21,512 bases of DNA from 21-14-0-10-32-9 sp964501945 (GTDB taxonomy: Archaea > Nanobdellota > Nanobdellia > Woesearchaeales > 21-14-0-10-32-9). Location of the stretch: positions 1 through 21,512 of the forward strand of contig CAZCTY010000016.1 of assembly GCA_964501945.1 (NCBI GenBank), given 5' to 3'. The notes under the pieces are model-generated. The model worked only from the letters and a program-made list of their open reading frames with translations, was not told the origin of the DNA and did not search any database. The translations under genes were made by a program, and so were the position numbers. Positions within the stretch are counted from its first letter, which is position 1, and each line of letters opens with the position of its first letter. This document shows positions 15,893 through 21,512 of the stretch, one piece after another.

Positions 15893-17024
15893 CACTGCAT
15901 ACAGACTAGAGATATTAAACACGCACCCAGCGCCACTAATATCAGGAGAATACGCAGATGTAACAATACAAACAAGCGCGACCCACGATGATGGCGTTAG
16001 AGAAAATGTTGAAATAAGAATACTCGAAACTAAAAACATAAGAGTGCTCGGCGATGATAAGGCAATAATTAGAAATTTCAATGTAGGATCAACATATACA
16101 ACAACATTTAGAATATACATAAAAGAAAACCTACCAACAGCAAACATACCAATAAAATTTGAAATAAGTGATAGAGATACAAAACTAACAACTACACGAG
16201 AATTATTCATAAGGAGAGGAGAGAGATTACCAGAACTATTCATAGGAACAGTAAAAACAATACCTCAAGATGTAATTAGAGACTCAAAAAACAACTTACT
16301 ACAACTAAACTTACAAAACCTAGGAGATAGAAGCGCAAGACTACTAACAGCAACACTAACAGGCGAAGACATAAAAGAGAGCAACGCATTCAGCCTACGA
16401 GATAGCACATCAAGCATCTCAAGAGGAGAAGAAAAAACATTAGAATTCACATTCGACCTAGATGACATAGACAAAGAAAAAACAAACCTTAGACTACTTT
16501 TAAACTACCAAGTAGAAGATTCACAAGGAGACTATGATACAATAACAGAAGGAATAGACTTTGAATTAGGCATAACACAAACACCACAAATAAAAATATA
16601 TGAAACAGAAAAACTAAACGAAGCACAACTCGGACGAGACTCAAATAAAATAAAAATAACATTCAAAAACGAAGGATTAGAAGAGGCAGAAAATGTACGC
16701 TTCAGACTATACCCAGATGTTAGCTACCCATTAGATTTCACACAAACAAACATCTTCGTATCAAGCCTAATAAAACCAGGAGAGATGGCATCAATAATCG
16801 TAGAATACGACGTCTTGCGAGATGGAGACATCAGAAAATACCCAATAAACACAGAGATAGAGAGCGTTGTTGGAAGCGCAAGATACACACAAAAAGACAG
16901 AATAACAATAGATGTTACAAGCGAGAGCACAGACATGTTCGGATTAGTTAGAAACGCAGCAATAATAATAGCATTCATAATAGCAATATACTTTGCAATT
17001 AGAAAAATAAAAATAAAAAAATAA
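15840..17024 (+). CDS. COG1361-type surface protein with signal peptide and C-terminal anchor
   Basis: A 394-residue exported protein. A signal peptide (MKKIILIILMVILTTGLSTA) is followed by beta-rich Ig/CARDB-like repeats. These show the repeated pattern of an N..N.G...A..V..L stretch before a charged turn, for example LQLNLQNLGDRSARLLTATL and IKITFKNEGLEEAENVRFRL, as in archaeal COG1361 S-layer-related proteins. A single hydrophobic helix near 371-388 is followed by RKIKIKK, anchoring the C terminus in the membrane. The gene starts inside the RND exporter gene (53-bp overlap), with GGAGG at 15823-15827, 12 nt upstream of the ATG. Such tight coupling suggests that the two proteins form one envelope complex, the surface domain perhaps acting as an adaptor or substrate receptor. 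That role is inference; the export signals are directly visible. Confidence 0.82.
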   Translation: MKKIILIILMVILTTGLSTAYRLEILNTHPAPLISGEYADVTIQTSATHDDGVRENVEIRILETKNIRVLGDDKAIIRNFNVGSTYTTTFRIYIKENLPTANIPIKFEISDRDTKLTTTRELFIRRGERLPELFIGTVKTIPQDVIRDSKNNLLQLNLQNLGDRSARLLTATLTGEDIKESNAFSLRDSTSSISRGEEKTLEFTFDLDDIDKEKTNLRLLLNYQVEDSQGDYDTITEGIDFELGITQTPQIKIYETEKLNEAQLGRDSNKIKITFKNEGLEEAENVRFRLYPDVSYPLDFTQTNIFVSSLIKPGEMASIIVEYDVLRDGDIRKYPINTEIESVVGSARYTQKDRITIDVTSESTDMFGLVRNAAIIIAFIIAIYFAIRKIKIKK

Positions 17025-17029
17025 TAAAA

Positions 17030-17332
17030 CTACAACCCAAGGATTTTGAGAACAACCATCGCAGGCCAAATAATTGCTTGCAAAATAGCTAGAACAAAAC
17101 TCCAAAACCCAGATGCATGAGAAACATAATAAATCGCGGCACCAATAAAACCTAGAAAATAAATCCAACTATTAGTACTACTGCAAGAAAACTCCTTAGA
17201 AGAACAAGATTTATTAAAACCCTTCTTAACAGTATTAGAAATCCCTCGCTCAATACCTCGCTCAATAGCTTTCTCTAAAGACTCAGGCTCATTACTCCGA
17301 CTAGATTTTTTTGAAGATTTTTTATTTACCAT
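17030..17332 (-). CDS. Small two-helix membrane protein, unknown function
   Basis: The product has 100 residues. A basic, Ser/Lys-rich N terminus and a Glu/Arg helix (EKAIERGIERGISNTVKKGF) precede two cysteine pairs in a short linker (C-x6-C plus neighbouring Ser). Two hydrophobic helices follow: WIYFLGFIGAAIYYVSHASG and the FWSFVLAILQAIIWPAMVVL stretch. The GAAIYY...FW..VL.ILQAIIWPA pattern resembles short uncharacterised proteins seen in DPANN archaea and CPR bacteria (from memory, not checked). The ATG at 17332 has a TATA box about 26 nt upstream. The gene ends 5 bp from the convergent surface-protein gene. Confidence 0.75.
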   Translation of the reverse strand: MVNKKSSKKSSRSNEPESLEKAIERGIERGISNTVKKGFNKSCSSKEFSCSSTNSWIYFLGFIGAAIYYVSHASGFWSFVLAILQAIIWPAMVVLKILGL

Positions 17333-17353
17333 AATAAAAGAATCATAAAAGAA

Positions 17354-17362
17354 TTTATAAAA
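17354..17362 (-). promoter_or_regulatory. TATA box for the small membrane protein gene
   Basis: The minus strand reads TTTTTATAAATTC, centred about 26 nt before the ATG at 17332. It lies in the 55-bp gap after the second dUTPase-like gene and predicts a leaderless transcript. Confidence 0.5.
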
Positions 17363-17387
17363 ATTATTAAAAAAATAAAAAAATTAA

Positions 17388-17819
17388 TTATTTAAGTCCT
17401 GATGAGCCATATTTTTTACCAGACCTCTCAGTTTTACTTAGCTCTTTAACTTCTTCAACAGGCAATTTAACAACAGGCACAACTAAAATCTGCGCGATTT
17501 TCATACCTTCCTCGATTTGAACAGCATCAACACCGTAATTAATCATAAAAACAGTGACTTCCTCACGATACGCAGAATTAAACGTACCAGCAACAACATG
17601 ACAACCAATCTTAGTCACAATACCAGCCCTATCCCTAACCAAGCCAACATGGCCCTGAGGTATTTCAAATGCAAGACCAGTCCTAAGCTCTTTTTGCTCC
17701 ATAGACTCAATAGAAACAGTTTCTAAAGATCTAATGTCCAAACAAACATCAGAGTCAAAAGAATACTCAGGCAAAAACGCGTTTTCATCAAGCTTTTTAA
17801 TTTTTAATTTATTTTCCAT
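17388..17819 (-). CDS. dUTPase-fold paralogue with substituted catalytic Asp
   Basis: A 143-residue protein with the five dUTPase motifs recognisable but altered: SDVCLDIRS (1), RDRAGIV (2), GTFNSAYREEV (3), KIAQILVVPV (4) and RSGKKYGSSG (5). In motif 3 the Asp that activates water is Asn81 (codon 17577-17579, AAT), and the Gly after YR is Glu. In motif 5 the stacking Phe is Tyr. Asp-to-Asn at this site is known to inactivate E. coli-type dUTPase while leaving nucleotide binding, so this is probably a non-hydrolysing or altered-specificity member. A complete dUTPase is encoded at 5249-5677, which frees this copy to diverge. dCTP deaminase is an alternative fold relative, but its signature residues are not seen. 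The ATG at 17819 sits 29 nt from a strong TATA box, without an SD. Confidence 0.85.
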   Translation of the reverse strand: MENKLKIKKLDENAFLPEYSFDSDVCLDIRSLETVSIESMEQKELRTGLAFEIPQGHVGLVRDRAGIVTKIGCHVVAGTFNSAYREEVTVFMINYGVDAVQIEEGMKIAQILVVPVVKLPVEEVKELSKTERSGKKYGSSGLK

Positions 17820-17842
17820 TGTATAACAAAAAATAACTAGAA

Positions 17843-17852
17843 GTTATATAAA
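17843..17852 (-). promoter_or_regulatory. TATA box for the dUTPase paralogue
   Basis: TTTATATAAC on the minus strand is centred about 29 nt from the ATG at 17819. A second AT-rich run, TTTATATTATAA, lies just upstream. Together they suggest a leaderless transcript separate from the nuclease gene. Confidence 0.55.
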
Positions 17853-17884
17853 GATTGTTATAATATAAAGCATTAGAGATAAAA

Positions 17885-19330
17885 TTAAACTAAACTTCTC
17901 AAACCACGAAGTATGTAAATCATACCCTCAGTATCAAGCTCACAGTACGCTAAAAGATCTTTTTTCACACCAGACGATAAACTACCAAAATTTTTCTTAT
18001 ACACAAAAGAAGCTTCCTCGCCATTTTTAATATTTAAAGCCTGATGAGACTTATCACAAAACAAAGGCAAAACATCTTTAATAGAACAACTACCTCTCTG
18101 CTTTGGATTATAATACCAAAAATTCCTAAAAGGAACAATTAAATCAACAATTTTACTAATAGCATCACTAATCCACGAAGCATGCTCAGGGAAATACTCA
18201 GCGAGCTCATTTAACCTTGAGATCTCAAAGCTCTGATAATAAACAAGAATAGACCTCGCACCAATTAAATCACGCATTAAACTCTCAAGAAAAGAAGGCC
18301 TAGGATCACCTTTACCCTCATAGAGAAATTCCCTGTGCTCAATTTCACCAGACTCACACTCAATATGCAAACTATACTGAAAAGGAATCTGATCATAAGC
18401 CCTAGAATTTTTAAATTTAGGAATCGCATCAGAAAACGTCTCAAAATCTAAATGATAAATAGGATACGAAATCGAACCCAAAAAATCTTTAATAGAACCC
18501 TCATCAACATGCACAGAATTAGAATTAGTAACATCAACTTGAATGGCTTGCTTAGAGCTAAGCTTAATGAAACCAGGAACGCTGCTCATCGTAGGAAAAC
18601 CCTCATCAATTAAACTAATAGCCTTTTGCTTACCAAGCCTATACAAATTAAAAACAGAATCTGAAGGCTCATTCTCTAAGAATTCATCAATTAAATGATT
18701 ACCATACTCAGATTTAGGAATATCATGAAAATCAAACGCAGGACACTGGGGCAAATCAATCACATCAAACATACGCTTTATTCTACGCTCAATACCAACG
18801 ATGTCCTCATCCACTTCATCAGATAAATCCACGAATTTAAACAAACGCCTAACATCTAAATCATCACCACGAACATAATCCCTATCAAGCAATATAACAC
18901 TACAAGAATTAATTTTAAGACCTGATAATTCTAAGACATGCTTTTGAAAAGCCAAATCTTTAATGTGACTATCTTTGACTTTAGTAGAAGCTTTAATTTC
19001 AAACAAATCCCAAGAACCATCCTCACACGGAACTAAAACATCACTTCTAGAATAAAGATTACTCTCAAGAAAACCAGCCTCAAAAATAACACTGCGATTT
19101 TCAACAGTAAGCTTAGTTTTTAGAATATTAGATTGAAAATCAAGACCAGACAAATCAACACCATTAAACAAGGTGCGAGCAAGAGACTCAACAGCAAAAC
19201 CTTCCTCGAACCTACACTCAAGAGCGGCACCAGGCTTTGGAAAAGAGGAAGGATCATTAACTTTAAGCCAAAGCAAAGCATCAGATTCAAGACCTAACAT
19301 ATACTTAGATTTAGATAAATTTTTACTCAT
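17885..19330 (-). CDS. DUF2779 protein: PD-(D/E)XK nuclease plus RNase H-fold exonuclease domain
   Basis: A 481-residue two-domain protein. The N-terminal part starts LSKSKYMLGLESDALLWL, like Cas4-related DUF2779 proteins, but without the usual Cys in that motif. A PD-(D/E)XK active site follows: SRSDVLV (Asp97) and LFEIKAST (Glu111, Lys113). The C-terminal half is DUF2779 with a DEDD-type 3'-5' exonuclease layout: HLDFETF (Asp295, Glu297), LVYYQSFEISRLNELAEYF as motif II, and AYCELDTEGMIYIL as the last Asp motif. It should be a dual nuclease acting on DNA or RNA in the cytoplasm, though its biological target is unknown. The Met at 19330 is preferred over 19348 because a TATA-like element lies about 26 nt upstream of it. 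Codons are T-ending like older minus-strand genes, unlike the JAB gene that follows. Confidence 0.82.
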   Translation of the reverse strand: MSKNLSKSKYMLGLESDALLWLKVNDPSSFPKPGAALECRFEEGFAVESLARTLFNGVDLSGLDFQSNILKTKLTVENRSVIFEAGFLESNLYSRSDVLVPCEDGSWDLFEIKASTKVKDSHIKDLAFQKHVLELSGLKINSCSVILLDRDYVRGDDLDVRRLFKFVDLSDEVDEDIVGIERRIKRMFDVIDLPQCPAFDFHDIPKSEYGNHLIDEFLENEPSDSVFNLYRLGKQKAISLIDEGFPTMSSVPGFIKLSSKQAIQVDVTNSNSVHVDEGSIKDFLGSISYPIYHLDFETFSDAIPKFKNSRAYDQIPFQYSLHIECESGEIEHREFLYEGKGDPRPSFLESLMRDLIGARSILVYYQSFEISRLNELAEYFPEHASWISDAISKIVDLIVPFRNFWYYNPKQRGSCSIKDVLPLFCDKSHQALNIKNGEEASFVYKKNFGSLSSGVKKDLLAYCELDTEGMIYILRGLRSLV

Positions 19331-19350
19331 AAGAATACAAAAAATCATGA

Positions 19351-19360
19351 AGATTAAAAA
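19351..19360 (-). promoter_or_regulatory. TATA-like box for the DUF2779 nuclease gene
   Basis: CTTTTTTAATC on the minus strand is centred about 26 nt from the ATG at 19330. It supports that start over the upstream in-frame Met and predicts leaderless translation. Confidence 0.4.
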
Positions 19361-19395
19361 AGTTATGCATTTAAAATCAAAAAGAAATAATATTT

Positions 19396-20160
19396 TTAAT
19401 TTGTTTTTAGTATTTTACCATAACTATTAATTCCACTAATAGAATTCATTGCATCTACATAGAATTCTAAAGGCTGTTTTTTTGCATTATCATCATATAA
19501 GTTTTGAATATTGCCTATTTTTTTATGAATTTTTGAATAAAAACTCGCAACGAAATCATTTCGTTGACATAAATTTTTAGGAGTGGGTAGCTTTTCTTTA
19601 TCAAAACAATAACTCAATATTTCTTGTTGACCTTCATTATTTCTTCCAATTAAAAATAAAGGATTAACCGAACTTTTTTTATGACTTATGGCTGTTTGTA
19701 TTGAACCTGCTGAGAATAAGTGTCCGCGCATATCTGCTTGAGAAGGTATTAGATTGAAAGGGTGAGTGTGAAAATCAAATATTGTTGCTTGATATGGGTT
19801 GAACGGATTTTCGTCTGTTGGATAAGTTTTTCTTTCAGTTATTACATGTCCTTCCTCACCCACACTTATCGGGCTTAAAACATATTCATTATTAACTATA
19901 TCCCCTTTCATAGTTGTTTCTTTATTGTTTTTTAAATATAAACTAAAAGCATGTGATAACCTCTCAAGAGTTTCTTCATGAAAAAATATATCTGGCACGT
20001 CTATATCAACTGAGGGATAATATTTTACAGGAGAAGCACTATTTATCTTATTTAATTTTGCAAGCCATTCTTTTTTAGCAAACGGCAAATCATCAAAATT
20101 TGCATCAGGAAATTCTTTTTTTAATATTTCAAATAAATGATTTATAAATTCTGATTCCAT
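19396..20160 (-). CDS. JAMM/JAB-domain metalloprotease-like protein
   Basis: A 254-residue protein. The N-terminal 60 or so residues are helical and unrecognised. A JAB-like core follows with FDFHTHPFNLIPSQADM, in which His131, His133, Ser140 and Asp143 form a JAMM zinc site. Spacing between the second His and Ser is six residues, one shorter than in canonical HxHx7SxxD. Glu residues in ISVGEEGHVITE could supply the fourth acidic group. JAB enzymes cleave isopeptide bonds or act in conjugation-like or defence systems, but no E1 or E2 partner is present here. The ATG at 20160 has a good SD, AAAGGAGA, at 8-nt spacing; the longer frame to 20223 is not needed. Codon use is A-rich (ATA, GAA, AAA), unlike the T-ending minus-strand genes to its left, which suggests recent transfer. 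Substrate unknown. Confidence 0.72.
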   Translation of the reverse strand: MESEFINHLFEILKKEFPDANFDDLPFAKKEWLAKLNKINSASPVKYYPSVDIDVPDIFFHEETLERLSHAFSLYLKNNKETTMKGDIVNNEYVLSPISVGEEGHVITERKTYPTDENPFNPYQATIFDFHTHPFNLIPSQADMRGHLFSAGSIQTAISHKKSSVNPLFLIGRNNEGQQEILSYCFDKEKLPTPKNLCQRNDFVASFYSKIHKKIGNIQNLYDDNAKKQPLEFYVDAMNSISGINSYGKILKTN

Positions 20161-20196
20161 AAATATGTCTCCTTTTAATTTTATAGTTTGAAAGAA

Positions 20197-20204
20197 TTTA
20201 TAAA
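20197..20204. promoter_or_regulatory. Palindromic TATA element between the JAB gene and a putative RNA
   Basis: TTTATAAA reads the same on both strands. Leftward it would start a transcript near 20174, just before the AAAGGAGA of the JAB gene. Rightward it would start near 20226, at the foot of the structured segment. Confidence 0.45.
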
Positions 20205-20223
20205 TTTTACTTAACATTGTCAC

Positions 20224-20346
20224 TGCTAAGTAAAAAAAGAAGAAAAGCTCGAAAACAAAGGGCTTGAGCCGAAGGCGAACCCCTTAGCACATTAACGAGG
20301 GTACTGGTTATGCGGATACCGAGAATGTATAGCGATGTTTAAATCG
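20224..20346 (+). ncRNA. Candidate structured RNA of unknown class
   Basis: The segment shows no coding frame worth calling and is visibly richer in G and C than its flanks. TGCTAAG (20224-20230) pairs perfectly with CTTAGCA (20283-20289). Inside lies a GGGCTTGAGCC-GAA-GGCGAACCCC hairpin-like region. A second hairpin is GGT(T)AT-GCGG-ATACC (20306-20320), and a third is CGAT-GTTTAA-ATCG (20333-20346). A TATA element (20197-20204) is correctly placed for a plus-strand start at about 20226, at the base of the first stem. ACA (20289-20291) follows the first stem, as in H/ACA guides, but no kink-turn or guide pocket is clear. It may instead be a minus-strand leader or a mobile-element remnant. Strand and ends are uncertain. 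Confidence 0.35.
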
Positions 20347-20359
20347 TTTCATTTTAGAA

Positions 20360-20376
20360 TTAATACCTTGTATTAA
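20360..20376. other. Short perfect hairpin, possible end of the structured segment
   Basis: TTAATAC (20360-20366) and GTATTAA (20370-20376) pair perfectly over 7 bp around a CTT loop. No T-run follows directly, but a T6 run occurs at about 20400-20405. The rest of this spacer, to 20403, shows nothing else. Confidence 0.5.
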
Positions 20377-20403
20377 ATCTTATGGTTGTTTGGTTATTAT
20401 TTT

Positions 20404-20916
20404 TTATTCCAATATTTTATCTATTTTATTTATGAATTTCTTTGCATTTTTTAATATTTCAGTCACTCTTTTTTCTGTGTAGGAAGGTCTTGCTTGATAT
20501 CTTGAAGTACTACTTTCAATTCTAGCATCTTGAAAATAAGTTATGTATTCTTCTTCAAATGCTTTATGTGTTTGGTTTAATAATTCTAAATCTTCTAACT
20601 CTAATTTATTTGGCACAAGCAAGTGTCCGAGGGCTATTTCTGCTGCTTCATGTGTTTTTACTTCGTATCCTTTTTGTAATATTGCTGCCTTTGCTGCATA
20701 AAGCATCGAGTAATAACTTATTGTGATTGCCCACTGCCACCAATATATTTGTTCAGGGTTTTCTTTTTGAGATTTATGATGATTTGCAATTAAAAAACTG
20801 CTTTCGGCTTTTTTCAAAAATAATTTGATTTTAAATTGAGCATTTGACTTTACTATTAAGTCTTCTTTTAAGAGTTTTTTAAATTTTTCTTCATATATTT
20901 CTTTTTGAAATCGCAT
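20404..20916 (-). CDS. HEPN-domain protein, probable toxin of an MNT/HEPN pair
   Basis: A 170-residue all-helical protein. The helix ISYYSMLYAAKAAILQKGYEV followed by KTHEAAEIAL is typical of HEPN proteins (the SYYAMFHAA.A.L...G pattern), and the C-terminal RYQARPSYTEKRVTEIL resembles the RY...YT....EA.E region of COG2250-type members. HEPN toxins are RNases usually marked by R-x4-6-H. I do not find a clear copy of that motif, so the catalytic residues are uncertain and may be degenerate. The start at 20916 follows GGGAGGGAG at 6-nt spacing and overlaps the end of the nucleotidyltransferase gene by 26 bp, a tight toxin-antitoxin arrangement. An antitoxin of this kind can AMPylate the HEPN partner in known MntA/HepT systems. 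Codons are A-rich like the rest of the right-end cluster. Confidence 0.82.
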   Translation of the reverse strand: MRFQKEIYEEKFKKLLKEDLIVKSNAQFKIKLFLKKAESSFLIANHHKSQKENPEQIYWWQWAITISYYSMLYAAKAAILQKGYEVKTHEAAEIALGHLLVPNKLELEDLELLNQTHKAFEEEYITYFQDARIESSTSRYQARPSYTEKRVTEILKNAKKFINKIDKILE

Positions 20917-21466
20917 TTTTTACTCCCTCCCAGAATTCTTTAAAACCATTAAGTAGTATGTGGTCTTTTAGTGCTTGTTTTGCTACGTTTTCTTCAGTAT
21001 CTTGAAGCATTTGTTTAAATTCTTTTTTTGTAAAAAACATAGGATTTATTTTTAAATCATACAATAGTTCAAGATTGTGAAAATTAACATTTTTATCTCC
21101 TTTAGTGTTTATTATCATTAAATCTATGTCGCTGTTTTTTGTTTGAGTTCCCTTTGCGTAACTTCCAAACACTAAAGTTGTTTCGTGAGTTTGTTCAGCT
21201 ATTTTTTTGATTATTGGATGTTTTTTTAGGAATTCTTTTTTTTCTTCAAAAGACGCAACAACTAATAACGAAGTAGTTATGTCGCTCCATTTTATTTGAA
21301 TAAGTTTAGATTTTCCTTTTGTAGTCATAGTTGTTACGTCGCTTAGTTCATTAATTACTCTGAGAAGCGTTGTGTAAGGTATTTTTACTTGTTTGCTCAA
21401 TTCTAACAAAGTGTATGATTCATTTTTCTTTGCAAGAAAAAGCACAACTTTATACTTATTATCCAT
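20891..21466 (-). CDS. Minimal nucleotidyltransferase with N-terminal winged helix, probable antitoxin
   Basis: A 191-residue protein with two parts. Residues 1-60 form a winged-helix DNA-binding domain (LLELSKQVKIPYTTLLRVIN as the helix-turn-helix). Residues 85-190 are a minimal nucleotidyltransferase of the pol-beta fold, with VFGSYAKGTQTKNSDIDLMI (Gly101-Ser102, Asp113 and Asp115 as the GSx10DxD metal site). The third carboxylate position appears as KINPMFF, as in other COG1708-like members. In MNT/HEPN systems the nucleotidyltransferase neutralises its HEPN partner, often by AMPylation. The added DNA-binding domain suggests that it also represses its own promoter, and a perfect palindrome lies just upstream. 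The ATG at 21466 is close to the inferred transcription start. Only the first part of its upstream region is within the window. Confidence 0.85.
   Translation of the reverse strand: MDNKYKVVLFLAKKNESYTLLELSKQVKIPYTTLLRVINELSDVTTMTTKGKSKLIQIKWSDITTSLLVVASFEEKKEFLKKHPIIKKIAEQTHETTLVFGSYAKGTQTKNSDIDLMIINTKGDKNVNFHNLELLYDLKINPMFFTKKEFKQMLQDTEENVAKQALKDHILLNGFKEFWEGVKNAISKRNI
20924..20932 (-). promoter_or_regulatory. Strong SD site of the HEPN gene inside the MNT gene
   Basis: GGGAGGGAG precedes the ATG at 20916 by 6 nt and lies within the coding sequence of the upstream nucleotidyltransferase. It allows coupled translation and sets the HEPN start. Confidence 0.75.
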
Positions 21467-21491
21467 ATTTGGTTAATATTAACCATATTTG
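21463..21491. repeat. Paired CCATATTTG direct repeats flanking the operator
   Basis: CCATATTTG occurs at 21463-21471 and 21483-21491, 20 bp apart (about two helical turns), overlapping both ends of the palindrome. The left copy includes the start codon. It may widen the repressor site or be fortuitous. Confidence 0.55.
21471..21484. promoter_or_regulatory. Palindromic operator of the MNT/HEPN operon
   Basis: GGTTAATATTAACC is a perfect 14-bp palindrome lying between the TATA box (21493-21500) and the ATG (21466), over the expected transcription start. Binding there would block initiation. The winged-helix domain of the downstream protein is the obvious candidate ligand (inference). Confidence 0.6.
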
Positions 21492-21492
21492 A

Positions 21493-21500
21493 TATATAAA
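21493..21500 (-). promoter_or_regulatory. TATA box for the MNT/HEPN operon
   Basis: TTTATATA on the minus strand is centred about 30 nt from the ATG at 21466, giving a leader of only a few bases. It lies immediately upstream of the palindromic operator. Confidence 0.55.
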
Positions 21501-21512
21501 TGTTTCTGAAAT

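Noticed and set aside
20224..20346. Identifying the structured segment as tRNA, SRP RNA or RNase P RNA
   Set aside because: No T-loop, no SRP helix-8 signature and no RNase P core sequence were found, so it is left as an unknown class.
21463..21491. Start of a CRISPR array
   Set aside because: Only two 9-bp copies occur and they overlap a promoter palindrome. There are no further repeats or spacers, and no CRISPR array is visible anywhere in the window.

Overview
The window looks like a piece of an AT-rich archaeal chromosome, most likely from the DPANN group (Woesearchaeota/Pacearchaeota-like). The placement is inferred from gene content, since no rRNA is present. The supporting signs are an archaeal-type ATP-dependent DNA ligase, a zinc-hook Rad50, an RND exporter coupled to a COG1361-type surface protein, and TATA boxes sitting 25-30 nt ahead of start codons. 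That spacing implies many leaderless mRNAs, with Shine-Dalgarno (SD) sites used mainly inside operons or for a few genes.

Layout, left to right. A tRNA-Gln and a small Cys-rich membrane-anchored protein lie left of DNA ligase. A minus-strand operon follows (amino-acid permease and two tandem short-chain dehydrogenases), then a second minus-strand operon (rad50 and dUTPase). Divergent from rad50 run a YjbQ-family protein, a calcineurin-like metallophosphoesterase and an enlarged thymidylate-kinase-like protein. A small tyrosine-phosphatase-like gene and an MsrB-MsrA fusion diverge from one shared TATA element. Next come RadC, an M29 aminopeptidase, the RND exporter with its overlapping surface protein, a small two-helix membrane protein, a second dUTPase-fold protein and a two-domain DUF2779 nuclease. 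The right end (about 19.4-21.5 kb) holds a JAMM/JAB metalloprotease-like protein, a structured intergenic segment that may be an RNA gene, and an MNT/HEPN toxin-antitoxin pair behind a palindromic operator.

How the genes fit together. Ligase, Rad50 and RadC suggest DNA maintenance. dUTPase and the TMP-kinase-like protein suggest pyrimidine nucleotide handling. MsrBA repairs oxidised methionine. The DUF2779 nuclease, JAB protein and MNT/HEPN pair form a small defence-like cluster.

Three proteins keep an enzyme fold but have lost key catalytic residues. Both tandem SDRs have Phe in place of the catalytic Tyr, and the first has also lost the Lys. The second dUTPase-like protein has Asn in place of the catalytic Asp. 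Codon choice also follows the DNA strand: plus-strand genes prefer A/C-ending codons and minus-strand genes T/G-ending codons. This pattern breaks down in the right-end cluster, which suggests recent acquisition. Apart from the spacer at 20161-20403 (243 bases), no intergenic stretch exceeds about 150 bases.
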